Notes: a model not told the origin generated them from the sequence alone. A stretch of DNA of 64,000 bases from Mycobacterium sp. BK086 (GCA_004362315.1 SNWL01000006.1:248001-312000), one strand, 5' to 3'. Positions 9,151-18,205 are shown, counted from the first letter of the stretch. A program made the numbers and translations.

Positions 9151-10347
9151 GTGTCCGGACCCATCGCCACGAAACTCAGAACCGCGAGCCAGGTGGGCCG
9201 GATCGGCGCCCACGTGCTGTATGAACAGCTCCGCCGCCCGAAACCGACCTCGCTGGCCGAGATACCACCATCGGTCGATGCCCTCACCCCGGAATGGCTC
9301 ACCGCCGCCCTGTGCAAGGGACACCCCGGCGCCTGGGTTACCGGCGTATCGACCACATCGGGAAGCGACGGATCAACCACCCGCCGGGTACTCCGCGTCG
9401 ATTACAACGATGTGGGCCAGGCCGCCGGACTGCCGACATCGGTGTTCTGCAAGTCGACTCCGAAGTTCACCTCGCGTGCGGTGACCGTCCCCGCCGCCGC
9501 GCTGGAATGCGAGGCGTTGTTCTACGACCGGATCCGGCCAGGCCTGGACCTCGACGCCCCGCACGGGTACTACCTGGCCGTCGACAACCGATCGGGCCGT
9601 TCCATGTTCCTGATGGAGGACGTCGCCACCACCCGCGGTGTCGTGTTCGGCGATCCCACCAAGCATTACATCGACCGTCAGCGCGCCGAATCGATCGTGA
9701 CCACGCTGGCCACACTGCACGGAACACTCTGGGAAAGCCCGCGCTTTGCTGGTGATCTGGCCGCCGTGAAGGACACCCTGCGCTGGCAAACCGATGTCAA
9801 TGACACCATCGCATTCCCCAAGCGCACCGTGATCGGCTTCGATCGTGCGGTGTCGGTGTTTCCCGCCGCGTTCCGTACCCGGCGCGATGAGATCTTCGAT
9901 GCGCTGATGGCATCGCTGGCCCTGCACAGGTCTGCCCCGACGACGCTCCTGCACTCCGACGTCCACTCGCGCAATTGGTATCTCACGCCCGATGGCGGGA
10001 TGGGGCTGTACGACTGGCAGCTCATCAGCCGCGGTTCGTGGGCGATGGACGTCGCGTACGCACTGAGTTCCGCGCTGACCGTAGAGGACCGGCGCGCCTG
10101 GGAACGGGACCTGATCGCCCTATACACCGATCGGCTGGCCGCTGCGGGCGGTCCGCAGCTCCCCGCCGAAGACGCCTGGCTGACCTACCGTCAACAGCCG
10201 TTCCACGGCCTGGTGTTCTGGCTCTACACCATTGGGGCCGGCCGGATGCAGCCCGCGATGCAACCCGATGAGGTGTCACTGGCCAACCTCGAGCGGATGA
10301 CCAACATGATCGTCGACCTGGACAGCTTCGAGGCGCTAGGGCGATAG
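9151..10347 (+). CDS. Aminoglycoside-phosphotransferase/choline-kinase-fold protein
   Basis: A 398-residue protein starting at a GTG behind an AGGAGG ribosome site (9141-9146). It carries the small-molecule kinase catalytic loop HSDVHSRNW near residue 268 and the metal-binding LYDWQL near 286, which replaces DFG. The first 60 residues are variable. Kinases of this fold are often found in mycobacterial lipid and steroid gene groups, where their substrates are mostly unknown; drug resistance is not implied. It is the last gene of the operon 3734-10347, and its 3' end overlaps the convergent TetR gene by 12 bp. Confidence 0.82.
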   Translation: MSGPIATKLRTASQVGRIGAHVLYEQLRRPKPTSLAEIPPSVDALTPEWLTAALCKGHPGAWVTGVSTTSGSDGSTTRRVLRVDYNDVGQAAGLPTSVFCKSTPKFTSRAVTVPAAALECEALFYDRIRPGLDLDAPHGYYLAVDNRSGRSMFLMEDVATTRGVVFGDPTKHYIDRQRAESIVTTLATLHGTLWESPRFAGDLAAVKDTLRWQTDVNDTIAFPKRTVIGFDRAVSVFPAAFRTRRDEIFDALMASLALHRSAPTTLLHSDVHSRNWYLTPDGGMGLYDWQLISRGSWAMDVAYALSSALTVEDRRAWERDLIALYTDRLAAAGGPQLPAEDAWLTYRQQPFHGLVFWLYTIGAGRMQPAMQPDEVSLANLERMTNMIVDLDSFEALGR

Positions 10348-10968
10348 ACGCCTGGCGTAGCCGGCTGCGGCCACCGGATCCATTCCGGCCATGCGGAGCA
10401 GAGCCGCGGCGCACGTCACGTCGGCGCCGTCACCGAGTCGGCCGTCGACGATGCCACGAATCACCTCGAACGCCGCCGCGATCGACATCGTGAGCACCGT
10501 CGGGAGGTCGTCGATCACGAATACGCCTGTAGCCCTTCCTCGCTCGAGTGTCGCACCCGCTTGCGGTCGGATGATCCGCTCGAACCGAGCTTCAGCCTGC
10601 TCGAGGTTGACAAGCAAACGAGCAAGCGTGGGGTTGTCGTAGGCGATCCGCACGATCGCCCTGGTGGTCACCGCGACTGCCTCCGCGGGATCGTCGTTGG
10701 CGGGTGAATCCTCGATCGACCGGGCCAGGCCGACGAGCGCGTCGGCGACGACGGCCTCGATGACATCGTCCTTGGCCTTGAACTGGTTGTAGAACGTTCC
10801 GAACGCGACGTCCGCCCGCTCGGTGATGTCGCTGATCCGCAGTCCGTCGAGGCCACGCTCTGCGATGAGTTCCCCAGCGGCCCTGATCAAGTCGGCACGC
10901 GTCTGCGCTTGACGGCGGATCGCGCGAGACGGCACGCGGGCAGCGGGTTCAACCACGAGGTTCAGCAT
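10336..10968 (-). CDS. TetR-family transcriptional regulator
   Basis: A 210-residue regulator. The N-terminal helix-turn-helix reads GLRISDITERADVAFGTFYNQFKAKDD, and the C-terminal ligand domain is all-helical. I place the start at the ATG at 10968 (MLNLVVEP), because the upstream alternative at 11007 would add a non-homologous extension covering the operator. It is divergent from the flavin oxidase at 11028. The 60-bp gap holds an AATCA-gtat-TGATT palindrome, so it probably represses itself and the oxidase/AveC operon. Its 3' end overlaps the kinase gene by 12 bp on the opposite strand. Confidence 0.85.
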   Translation of the reverse strand: MLNLVVEPAARVPSRAIRRQAQTRADLIRAAGELIAERGLDGLRISDITERADVAFGTFYNQFKAKDDVIEAVVADALVGLARSIEDSPANDDPAEAVAVTTRAIVRIAYDNPTLARLLVNLEQAEARFERIIRPQAGATLERGRATGVFVIDDLPTVLTMSIAAAFEVIRGIVDGRLGDGADVTCAAALLRMAGMDPVAAAGYARRLSP

Positions 10969-10983
10969 ATAAGTGAAATCATC

Positions 10984-10997
10984 AATCAGTATTGATT
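10984..10997. promoter_or_regulatory. Candidate TetR operator AATCA-n4-TGATT
   Basis: A perfect 5-bp inverted repeat with a 4-bp spacer lies midway between the divergent TetR (start 10968) and flavin oxidase (start 11028). Flanking sequences extend it loosely (GAAATCAT on the left, GAATCATTT on the right). This differs from the other operator classes in the window. Confidence 0.55.
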
Positions 10998-11015
10998 CAG
11001 GAATCATTTAAGGGT

Positions 11016-11021
11016 TACGCT
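11016..11021 (+). promoter_or_regulatory. -10 box TACGCT of leaderless flavin-oxidase mRNA
   Basis: A TANNNT hexamer ends exactly 6 nt before the ATG at 11028, and no ribosome site is visible. The same geometry is seen at several other genes here. Confidence 0.5.
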
Positions 11022-11027
11022 GGGCCC

Positions 11028-12365
11028 ATGATGAGAACGGCCGTTATCGGTGCGGGTATCGCCGGACTCGGTGCGGCACGCCGGATCACGCAGGCGGGTG
11101 GCGCACCGACCGTGTTCGAGTCCGACGACAGGGTCGGCGGCCGGATCAAGACCACTCGCCGCAACGGCCTCACCTTCGACGTCGGCGCGTTCATCTACCT
11201 CGGAAGCTATGACGAGGCGACCAGGGAGATGGAGCAGGTCGGCCTGGGTGCGCAGATGCACAGGTTCGACGCATACGGAGCCATGCCACGCTCAGGCGAG
11301 CTCAACTTCCTCGACCTCAAGCGCCCCGTCAAAACGCTGGGAACCAAGTATCTTTCGGCATCGAGCAAGGTAAAACTGGCACGGCTTCTACTGTTCCTGG
11401 CGCGACACTGGAAGGACCTGAACTACGTCGACGCCAGCGGTATCGCCGCCATTGACACCGAAACCGTGACGGAGTACTGCCGGCGTGAACTGGACCAGGA
11501 ACTTCTCGACTACCTCGCCGCCGTCGTCATTCGCGGGCCCTGGCTCAGCGACCCGTCGTATGCGTCAGTGGGACAACTTCTCTGGACGTTGAAGAACTTT
11601 TTCAAGCCGTACTTCTACGGCCTGGACGACGGCATGGACGCGCTGCCCCGGGCCATGGCGGCGACGCTGAGCGATGTCCGTCTCTCCACACCGGTACTCA
11701 ATGTCACCGACACCGGACGCCAGGTCGAGGTGACCTTCATGCAGGGCGGCGAGCAGCAGACCGAGGAGTTCGACAACGCGGTCGTCACCACCACGACCGG
11801 GGTGGCGCTGGAGCTCTACCCGCAGCTCGCGGGATTCGCCAGGGAGTTCTACGAGAACACCGAATACATCTGCAGCGTCAACACCCACTTGGCGCTGTCC
11901 GAGCGGCCGGCCAACCCGGCGACGTACATCATGTGCTCTCCGCGCGAACAACCCGACCTGTGCGGTGTGATCGTCGACCACCTCAAGGCCAACAACCGCT
12001 GCGGACCAAGCCAGGGCATGATCACCGCATTCTGTCGCCACGAATGGTGCCTAGACCATCTGGACGCACCCGACGAGAAGGTTCTCGACGCGGTGCTGGG
12101 CTTCGTGAAGCCCTACTACGGCGATCTGAGTTCGACACTCGTCGACTACGAGATCGGACGGTGGCGCGACGTGGTTCCCATCATGCCGAAGGGGCGTTTC
12201 GAGGCCGTCGATCGCTTCATGCGGGAAACCGATTCCACGGCGCGCGTTCAGCTGGCCGGCGATATCGGGCCGATTCCCGGAATCAACGGCGCCCTGGTCT
12301 CGGGCCAGGCAGCCGGCGATCGCATCGCCACCCAATCCCGTTACGCCAGAAGGGCGTCCGCATGA
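11028..12365 (+). CDS. FAD-dependent amine-oxidase/protoporphyrinogen-oxidase-like protein
   Basis: A 445-residue flavoprotein. The dinucleotide-binding motif GAGIAGLGAA is near residues 8-17, followed by the typical FESDDRVGGRIKT segment. The C-terminal FAD contact is IPGINGALVSGQAAGDRI. No transmembrane helix is present. It is the full-length paralogue of the partial gene at 1-480. Such enzymes oxidise or desaturate amines, porphyrins or isoprenoids; the substrate here is unknown. The stop overlaps the ATG of the AveC-like gene (ATGA), so a flavin oxidase and an AveC-like protein are translationally coupled. Confidence 0.85.
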   Translation: MMRTAVIGAGIAGLGAARRITQAGGAPTVFESDDRVGGRIKTTRRNGLTFDVGAFIYLGSYDEATREMEQVGLGAQMHRFDAYGAMPRSGELNFLDLKRPVKTLGTKYLSASSKVKLARLLLFLARHWKDLNYVDASGIAAIDTETVTEYCRRELDQELLDYLAAVVIRGPWLSDPSYASVGQLLWTLKNFFKPYFYGLDDGMDALPRAMAATLSDVRLSTPVLNVTDTGRQVEVTFMQGGEQQTEEFDNAVVTTTTGVALELYPQLAGFAREFYENTEYICSVNTHLALSERPANPATYIMCSPREQPDLCGVIVDHLKANNRCGPSQGMITAFCRHEWCLDHLDAPDEKVLDAVLGFVKPYYGDLSSTLVDYEIGRWRDVVPIMPKGRFEAVDRFMRETDSTARVQLAGDIGPIPGINGALVSGQAAGDRIATQSRYARRASA

Positions 12366-13483
12366 GCGACACCCTCTCTGCGTCAACGTCAGCCCGGCCC
12401 ACCGCGGCTCCCGACCGTCCGGTGACCGCCGTCAAGTGGTGGGCAACGTTGGGCGCCACGGTGATCGCGCTCCAGGTGGCCGTCACGGTCCGATGGATGA
12501 CCGGCCCGTTCTTCCACCGCGTCGATCCGGGACCGACACCGCTTCCCGGTTGGATGAAGGTCGCCCTGATCACCCTTCAGGTGGTTCTGCCCATCGCGGC
12601 GGCACTGGTCTTGTACCGGGTGGTGGTCCGGCCGTGGCGGCGTGAGCGCCGCATCAGCCTCGAAGGCCTGATGGCGGTGTCGTTTCTCCTTCTGGCCTTT
12701 CAGGATCCGCTGAGCGCCTACTTCAACCACTGGTACGCCTACAACGCGTGGCAGGTGAACATGGGCTCCTGGGTGAACAGCCTGCCCGGCGCGCTGGCGC
12801 CCGGGACGCCTTCGCACCAGGTGGCCTACCCCCTGCTGATCGTCCCCCCCGCGTATGTCGTGATCTTCATGCTGGTGACCACGATGGGTGCGGCGATCAT
12901 GCGACGCGCCAAGACCCGGTGGCCGGGTACCAGCCGGCTGGGCCTCGTCACGATCTGCCTGGCGGTGATGGTGCCGTTCGACATCGTGTTCGAGGGCATC
13001 GTCTTCATGCCACTGGGCTCGTGGGAGTATCCCGGTGGCCATGTGAAGATCTTCGCCGACACCTATCACGCGTATCCGCTCAACGAGGCGCTGACCACCG
13101 GTGCGATCTTCACGATGTTCGCCTGCATCAAGTACTTTGCCAATGACCGTGGGCAGTGTCTGGCCGAGCGCGGCACAGAACATCTCCGCGGAGGCCCCCA
13201 GCGGATCGCGTCGATCCGACTGCTCGCGGTGTTCGGTCTCATCACCGCCGCGATGACGCTTGGCTATTCACTGCCGAATCTCTGGTTCGGCGCGCAGTCG
13301 ACCCAATGGAACGAAGACATCCAGAAGCGCTCCTACCTGACCTACACGTGCGGCGAGGGGCCAGGGATCGCGTGCCCAGCACCGGATGTTCCCCTGCTGC
13401 GCAACGACAATCGCGGCGCGGGAGCCAACGGTCGGGACTTCGGCCTCAACTACCCGCCGCAATACCGCTACGACCGCGGCTGA
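12362..13483 (+). CDS. AveC/spirocyclase-like membrane protein (family B, copy 1)
   Basis: A 373-residue protein with about eight hydrophobic helices. Family marks are MTGPFFHRV, FQDPLSAYFNHW with YNAWQVNMGSW, FDIVFEG-x-x-FMPLGSWEYPGGH, TYHAYPLNEAL, VRP-like basic loops and a C-terminal QWNEDIQKRSY followed by two cysteines and CPAPDVPLLRNDN. AveC of the avermectin pathway is a membrane spirocyclase/dehydratase, and I assign this by resemblance to that family from memory. The conserved acidic and His residues (D of QDP, E of FEG, H of GGH and TYH) could form an active site. It is followed after 26 bp by a second copy. Confidence 0.75.
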   Translation: MSDTLSASTSARPTAAPDRPVTAVKWWATLGATVIALQVAVTVRWMTGPFFHRVDPGPTPLPGWMKVALITLQVVLPIAAALVLYRVVVRPWRRERRISLEGLMAVSFLLLAFQDPLSAYFNHWYAYNAWQVNMGSWVNSLPGALAPGTPSHQVAYPLLIVPPAYVVIFMLVTTMGAAIMRRAKTRWPGTSRLGLVTICLAVMVPFDIVFEGIVFMPLGSWEYPGGHVKIFADTYHAYPLNEALTTGAIFTMFACIKYFANDRGQCLAERGTEHLRGGPQRIASIRLLAVFGLITAAMTLGYSLPNLWFGAQSTQWNEDIQKRSYLTYTCGEGPGIACPAPDVPLLRNDNRGAGANGRDFGLNYPPQYRYDRG

Positions 13484-13509
13484 CGGTCGCGGTCAGAACA
13501 GGATTCGCC

Positions 13510-14670
13510 GTGTCCACAGAGATCCCCCACCGTCGGGCCCGATCCGTACCGGTTGCGCCCGAGCCGCGCCGGCTGCGGCCGGTGTTGTGGTGGGCGTCCT
13601 TTGGCGCCCTCTGGCTGACATTCATGGGCTTCGTGTTGATCCGGTGGATCACCGGCCCGTATTTCGTGCAGGTTCCGGTCGGGCCGAGCGATCCTCCGAT
13701 GTACATGAAGGTGTTCCTGACCGTCCTGCAGTTCACCATGATCCCGGCGATGCTGGCGCTGCTGTGGTGGTTCGTCGTGCGGCCGTGGTTGCGTGAACGG
13801 AAGGTCACCGTCGACGGCGCATTGACGCTGGCGTTCTGCACCCTGTTCTTCCAGGACCCGCTGTCGAATTACTTCGGCCCGTGGATCACCTACAACTCGT
13901 GGTCGGTCAACCGGGGATCCTGGGTCAACAGCATCCCGGGGTGGCTGTCGTACGGCGCACCCGGCGCCACCGTCGTCGAACCACCGCTGACGATCATCGG
14001 CCTCTACGTCGTCATCATGACCGTCGCGGTCCGGTTCGGGGTGGCCACCATCAGGTGGTCCGCGAGCCGGTGGCCGCGGCTGGGCAGGCTCGGCCTGTTC
14101 GGCGTCTGTTGGGTCGCCATGTTCGTCTTCGACGTCATCTTCGAAGGCGTGATCTTCATGCCACTGGGCGTATGGACCTATGCCGGTGGACATTTCAGCA
14201 TCTTCCCCAACACCTACCACGCCTTTCCGCTGCACGAGGCGTTCCTCGTCGGGATCCTGCTGACCTCCTACTCGTTCCTGCGCCACTTCTTGGACGACCG
14301 AGGCCGCACCGTCGTCGAGCGCGGGTCCGAGAACGTCACAGCCTCACCGGCGGGGCATGGGGTCATCCGGGCCTTGGCGATCGTCGGCGCGGTCAACGCC
14401 ATCTTCCTGGGGATCTACACGCTGCCCCATCTGGTTGTCGGGGCGCACTCCCGTCAGTGGAACGACGACATCCAGCAACGGTCGTACTTTCTCGACGGAC
14501 TCTGCGGCGGCAGCACCGGGCGGTCCTGCCCCGGACCGGCGATTCCGCTGGTACGCAACGACAACTCCGGCGGGACCGGAGGCTCGGCCTATGTCGGCAC
14601 CGACGGTCAACTCCACGTTCCGGCGGGCACCCATCTCCCGCCGCCCGTCCCGATCGCCGAGGGAGAGTAG
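13510..14670 (+). CDS. AveC/spirocyclase-like membrane protein (family B, copy 2)
   Basis: A 386-residue tandem paralogue of the preceding gene, starting at a GTG with a weak AGGA upstream. It has ITGPYFVQVPVGPSDPP, FQDPLSNYFGPW, YNSWSVNRGSWVNSIPGW, FDVIFEG-x-x-FMPLGVWTYAGGH, NTYHAFPLHEAF, VERGSENV, QWNDDIQQRSY and a C-terminal segment with two Cys ending CPGPAIPLVRNDN. The C-terminal Cys pair may be a disulphide outside the membrane. A short Pro-rich tail ends the protein. It is followed at 2 bp by a family A gene, so this operon contains flavin oxidase, two AveC-like proteins and family A. Confidence 0.75.
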   Translation: MSTEIPHRRARSVPVAPEPRRLRPVLWWASFGALWLTFMGFVLIRWITGPYFVQVPVGPSDPPMYMKVFLTVLQFTMIPAMLALLWWFVVRPWLRERKVTVDGALTLAFCTLFFQDPLSNYFGPWITYNSWSVNRGSWVNSIPGWLSYGAPGATVVEPPLTIIGLYVVIMTVAVRFGVATIRWSASRWPRLGRLGLFGVCWVAMFVFDVIFEGVIFMPLGVWTYAGGHFSIFPNTYHAFPLHEAFLVGILLTSYSFLRHFLDDRGRTVVERGSENVTASPAGHGVIRALAIVGAVNAIFLGIYTLPHLVVGAHSRQWNDDIQQRSYFLDGLCGGSTGRSCPGPAIPLVRNDNSGGTGGSAYVGTDGQLHVPAGTHLPPPVPIAEGE

Positions 14671-14672
14671 CG

Positions 14673-15455
14673 ATGAGTGACAAGCGAATTCAGCTCTGGT
14701 GCGTGTACTCCGTATTCGGGTTCATCGCGATCTTCCTCGTCGGCTGGGTAGGGCTGGCCGGCTTCGTCCCGCCTCCCTCCCCTGCCGACAGCGCCCAGCA
14801 CATCACGGCGATTTATGAGCACCGACTGATCGGCATCCGAGTGGGACTGGTGCTGTGTGTCTTCGCCTCCGCTTTCCTGTTGCCCTGGGGTGGCGCGATC
14901 TGCGCGCAGATGCTCCGTATCGAGGGATCTCGCGCGCCCCTGGTGTGGGCGTGGGTGGCCGCGCAAGGTTGTGTGGTCATCGAATTCGTCTATCCGTGCA
15001 CGTTCTGGCTCGTTGCCGCGTTCCGGACGGACGATCCGTCGCGAGTCCAGACGTTCAACGACTTGGGCTGGCTCCCGTTTCTCGGGATCGTCTGCACCGG
15101 CATGTTCCAGATGGTTGCGCTCGCTGTGCTGACCCTGCGTGATCGACGCCCGGAGCCGGTCTTTCCGCGCTGGTTCGCCTACTTCCAGCTGTGGTGCGCG
15201 GTGGGCGTCGGATTCACCTTCGGTGTCTACATCTTCAAGACCGGACCACTCGCGTGGAACGGTGTCCTCGGATTCTGGATGCCCGTGACGTTCTACTTCA
15301 TCTGGGTCGTGGTGACGACAATCGTGACCGCCGGCGCGATCAAGAATGACGACGGCTCAAACCGCGAATCCACAGTTCTCGAGCGCGTCACGCACCTGGA
15401 GAAGCTTGTGGCTGAACACCTCGACCCAGCGCGTACTGTTGCTCCTCGTCTGTGA
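14673..15455 (+). CDS. Family A six-helix membrane protein (copy 3)
   Basis: A 260-residue family A protein. It shows FVPPPSPADS, the basic loop MLRIEGSRAP, IEFVYPCTFWLVAAFR, TFNDLGWLPFLG, FPRWFAYFQLW and FKTGPLAWNGVLGFW. The C-terminal tail is rich in charged residues. The start ATG at 14673 follows the AveC-like stop by 2 bp, with GGGAGAG upstream. Its last 68 bp overlap the 3' end of the convergent family A gene at 15388-16122, an unusually long overlap between two paralogues on opposite strands. Confidence 0.8.
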   Translation: MSDKRIQLWCVYSVFGFIAIFLVGWVGLAGFVPPPSPADSAQHITAIYEHRLIGIRVGLVLCVFASAFLLPWGGAICAQMLRIEGSRAPLVWAWVAAQGCVVIEFVYPCTFWLVAAFRTDDPSRVQTFNDLGWLPFLGIVCTGMFQMVALAVLTLRDRRPEPVFPRWFAYFQLWCAVGVGFTFGVYIFKTGPLAWNGVLGFWMPVTFYFIWVVVTTIVTAGAIKNDDGSNRESTVLERVTHLEKLVAEHLDPARTVAPRL

Positions 15456-16122
15456 TCGCCCGGAACAGCATGAGCGACAGGGTGATCATCCACGCGGTGA
15501 ACACGGCTACCGGTATCCAGAACGCCAGCAGGCCATTCCACGCGAGCACCCCGTCTTTGAAGAACGGGATCAACGTACCCGGCAAGAAGATCAGCTGCGC
15601 CCACAGGTTGAACCAACCCAGCCAGCGAGGAAAGACCGGCTGTTCCGATCGGTCACCGAAGATCGCCAGCGTGATCGCCAAGCCCTGGACCGTGATGACG
15701 GGCACCGGAATGAGGAAGCACAACCACGCCAGATCGTTGAGCCGCTGGGTGATCTCGATATTGTCCTCGGGCCGGAAGGCCGCCGCCTGCCAGAACACCG
15801 ACGGGATGACGAAGATGATGATGAACGCCGCCCCCAACGCCAGTTGGGTGTAGGCCATCACCGACGAGCTACCTTCGATTCGCTTGAGCTGCACCGTGAT
15901 CACCGCGGTCCACGCCCCATACAGTGCGCCGCCTGCGAGGACGCAGACCATGCCGGCCCGGATACCGACGGTGTTGTTGGCGTAGCGCGCGGCGACCTCG
16001 GCCGGTCCCAGGCTCGGGGCGATGGGCGGGATGAACCGCGCCAAAACGAGCAATCCGACCAGCCACACGATGGCCGCCACCGGGCCGGCCCACGCACAGA
16101 TCCGCTGATTGCGTGCGTTCAC
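15388..16122 (-). CDS. Family A six-helix membrane protein (copy 4)
   Basis: A 244-residue family A protein starting at a GTG (MNARNQRICAWAGPV). It keeps FIPPIAPSLG, VQLKRIEG, SVFWQAAAFRPED, RLNDLAWLCFL, FPRWLGWFNLW and FFKDGVLAWNGLLAFW. The GP of the usual GPFAWNG is GV here, and the helix-3 Glu is replaced (IIFVIP). It begins 6 bp after the stop of the flavin oxidase upstream on the same strand, so the two form an operon driven from near 17450. The 3' end overlaps copy 3 by 68 bp. Confidence 0.8.
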   Translation of the reverse strand: MNARNQRICAWAGPVAAIVWLVGLLVLARFIPPIAPSLGPAEVAARYANNTVGIRAGMVCVLAGGALYGAWTAVITVQLKRIEGSSSVMAYTQLALGAAFIIIFVIPSVFWQAAAFRPEDNIEITQRLNDLAWLCFLIPVPVITVQGLAITLAIFGDRSEQPVFPRWLGWFNLWAQLIFLPGTLIPFFKDGVLAWNGLLAFWIPVAVFTAWMITLSLMLFRAITDEEQQYALGRGVQPQASPGA

Positions 16123-16128
16123 CGGTGA

Positions 16129-17445
16129 TTACCGATTGCGCCGCAACAGTTCTGCGGCGGCACGGTCGCCCCAGCGAGTCGCCGATTCCATCGAACCCGC
16201 ACCGAACAGATCGCCGGCCACCTTGACCGGGCCGTCCTGCGGCAGCGCATGAAGCAGCCCACTGGAGCGCTGCCAGAAGCCCGGCTCAGCCAGGTAACCG
16301 GCTACCGGCCACCGTGTCACCACGCTCATATCGCGATGCCCCGCCAGTTCCGGGCAGAGCCCCTCGATGATGCCGGCCGCCCACAGTTCCAGTTCACCAT
16401 CGGTGCGGTCGAGGAAGGCATCGGTGACGGTGGTGTCGGTGTAGATTGTCACCAGGCTGTGGCCGGCCGGGGCCCGGTCGGCACACTTGTTGTGCTGCAT
16501 GAAGATCAGCAACGCCTCCCGGTTCTCCACAGTGGGAACCAGGACCGGATACGCCGCCGTTCGTGCGCGCACCGAGTAGCCCAGCGACACACTGATCAGC
16601 TTGACGTTGCGCAGTTTGTCACCGAAGGCCGGCGAGGCGGCCGACAGTGTCGGCCAGATCTCCGTCGCCCGGTTGTACATCGCGCCGATCACGCAACCCT
16701 CGGCGCTGATCTCGTGCTCACCTGACTCGTCACGGTATCCGACACTGACCCCCGCCGCGGTCTCGTCGACTCTGGTCACGGTCGCCCCGTACCGCACGTC
16801 GAGACGCTTGGCGAGTTCGTCGGTGACGAATCCGAGTCCACCGCGCACCGTTTGCAGCGAACTCGACCACGCGCCAAGGGCTCCGAGCACGTTCACCGTC
16901 GACGCGTTGGCCGCGCCGCTACCCACCGTCAGCCGCATCAACGGGTCGATGAGGTAGTCGGCGACCTCGTCGCCGAATTGCTCGGCCGCGAACTCCGCCG
17001 CGGTGCGATCCGGGTTGTCGAGCGCGGCCGAGCTGACCATGTCGTAGGAGTCGACACCCGCAATAGCCGAGCGCTGCCGGACAATTCCCCTGATCATCCT
17101 GAGCTTGGCACCGAGACTCAGCGCGGGCGTGAACGGAAGTCGCCACGGCTTGCCGGGATCGATATCGACGATCCGGCCGCCCCGCACCAGCCCGATCACC
17201 GCGGCGGTGTCGGCGACTCGCCCCTGCAGGCCCAAGTCACCGATGAGCTTCAGGTAGCTCGAATAGCCGGCGGTCAGTGCATCCGGCCCGGTGTCGACGA
17301 CGTAGCCACCGTGCACTTCGGTACCCACCCGGCCGCCAGGGCGAGCACCCGCCTCGAGCACGACAACCGTCGCCCCGCTCTCCGCCAGCCGGTAACCGGC
17401 CGCCAGTCCGGACAGCCCGGCACCCACCACAACGACTGAACTCAT
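16129..17445 (-). CDS. FAD-dependent oxidase, protoporphyrinogen-oxidase/amine-oxidase fold
   Basis: A 438-residue flavoprotein with GAGLSGLAAGYRL near residues 7-19, followed by VVLEAGARPGGRVGTE, and a C-terminal VAGDLFGAGSMESATRWGDRAA FAD-contact stretch. The second of two tandem ATGs (17445) is chosen, because GGAG then lies 5 nt upstream. It is divergent from the TetR at 17559. The gap holds AACGGTCGTT, the candidate site of that regulator. It shares its operon with a family A protein, the same pairing seen elsewhere in the window. The substrate is unknown, and a role in haem synthesis is unlikely because no other haem genes are nearby. Confidence 0.82.
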   Translation of the reverse strand: MSSVVVVGAGLSGLAAGYRLAESGATVVVLEAGARPGGRVGTEVHGGYVVDTGPDALTAGYSSYLKLIGDLGLQGRVADTAAVIGLVRGGRIVDIDPGKPWRLPFTPALSLGAKLRMIRGIVRQRSAIAGVDSYDMVSSAALDNPDRTAAEFAAEQFGDEVADYLIDPLMRLTVGSGAANASTVNVLGALGAWSSSLQTVRGGLGFVTDELAKRLDVRYGATVTRVDETAAGVSVGYRDESGEHEISAEGCVIGAMYNRATEIWPTLSAASPAFGDKLRNVKLISVSLGYSVRARTAAYPVLVPTVENREALLIFMQHNKCADRAPAGHSLVTIYTDTTVTDAFLDRTDGELELWAAGIIEGLCPELAGHRDMSVVTRWPVAGYLAEPGFWQRSSGLLHALPQDGPVKVAGDLFGAGSMESATRWGDRAAAELLRRNR

Positions 17446-17469
17446 CATCACTCCGATGCCCAATTTGTG

Positions 17470-17479
17470 AACGGTCGTT
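17470..17479. promoter_or_regulatory. Candidate operator AACGGTCGTT
   Basis: A near-palindromic AACG-n2-CGTT site lies in the divergent promoter between the flavin oxidase (17445) and TetR (17559). The same core recurs at 18206, 37813, 47521 and 54204. Confidence 0.5.
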
Positions 17480-17546
17480 AGCGTAGCGCAACCGCGGCTC
17501 ACCCGGAAGATCCGCGGTGGAGCACGTCGGAACGATGGCCCTGCGC

Positions 17547-17552
17547 TAACGT
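17547..17552 (+). promoter_or_regulatory. -10 box TAACGT of leaderless TetR mRNA
   Basis: A TANNNT hexamer is followed by 6 nt and the GTG start at 17559. There is no ribosome site. Confidence 0.5.
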
Positions 17553-17558
17553 GGATGC

Positions 17559-18185
17559 GTGGCGACCACACGAAACGAGCGTTCAGAGCGGATCCTTCGC
17601 GCCGCGATGCACCTGTTCCACGAGCGCGGATACGACGGCGTCGGGGTCGATCTGATCGGTGAGCGGGCCGGTATGTCAGGCCCCGCGATCTATCGCTATT
17701 TCAGCGGCAAGGACGAAATCCTGATCACCCTGGTCGACGAGGCGATCGACCGCGTCCTGATGTCGACCGGCGGCGAGTTCGACAATCCACGCGAGGAGCT
17801 CGAACATCTGATCCGTGGCCACGTGCAGCGAGCACTGGAAGAACGTGAGCTGATGAGCGTGTGGACCAGGAGCCGGAATTCGATCCCCCAGCAGTACCGC
17901 CCCCGGCTGCGCTCCCGCATCAACCGGTACATCGACCGCTGGGTCGACTGCCTCGACGCGTGCTACCCGGGCAACAGCCGCGAGCTGCTGACCAGCGCTG
18001 TGCACGCCACACACGGGCTGATCGATTCCACCGCATTCTGGCCGGCCCAGTCGTTGAAGCTGGCCGCGCTGGACGATGTCCTCACCGGCATGTCGCTGTC
18101 CAGCCTGGAGTGGCTGGCCCGGGACCGCCAGCCGGACACCGGCCGCAAGCCGGCGCGCAAAGCGAACGCCGGCCGCTCGGCCTGA
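17559..18185 (+). CDS. TetR-family transcriptional regulator (AACGNNCGTT group)
   Basis: A 208-residue regulator starting at a leaderless GTG. The helix-turn-helix region reads GVGVDLIGERAGMSGPAIYRYFSGKDEIL, and the basic C-terminus is RKPARKAN. The DNA-binding helix is close to that of the TetR at 52435-53016 (GVGVDEIGKAAGTSGSAIYRYF). Both genes have an AACGNNCGTT element upstream of their transcription unit, which supports that site as their target. The divergent neighbour is the flavin oxidase/family A operon, its likely regulated unit. The ligand is unknown. Confidence 0.88.
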   Translation: MATTRNERSERILRAAMHLFHERGYDGVGVDLIGERAGMSGPAIYRYFSGKDEILITLVDEAIDRVLMSTGGEFDNPREELEHLIRGHVQRALEERELMSVWTRSRNSIPQQYRPRLRSRINRYIDRWVDCLDACYPGNSRELLTSAVHATHGLIDSTAFWPAQSLKLAALDDVLTGMSLSSLEWLARDRQPDTGRKPARKANAGRSA

Positions 18186-18205
18186 GCAGGGGCGTGTCCG
18201 AATCC

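Noticed and set aside
9151..10347. Aminoglycoside resistance gene
   Set aside because: The fold is kinase-like, but the context is lipid metabolism and the fold covers many non-drug substrates.
16129..17445. True haem-biosynthesis protoporphyrinogen oxidase
   Set aside because: The fold fits, but no other haem genes are nearby and the gene is in operon with a family A protein beside a TetR, so a lipid-type substrate is more likely.
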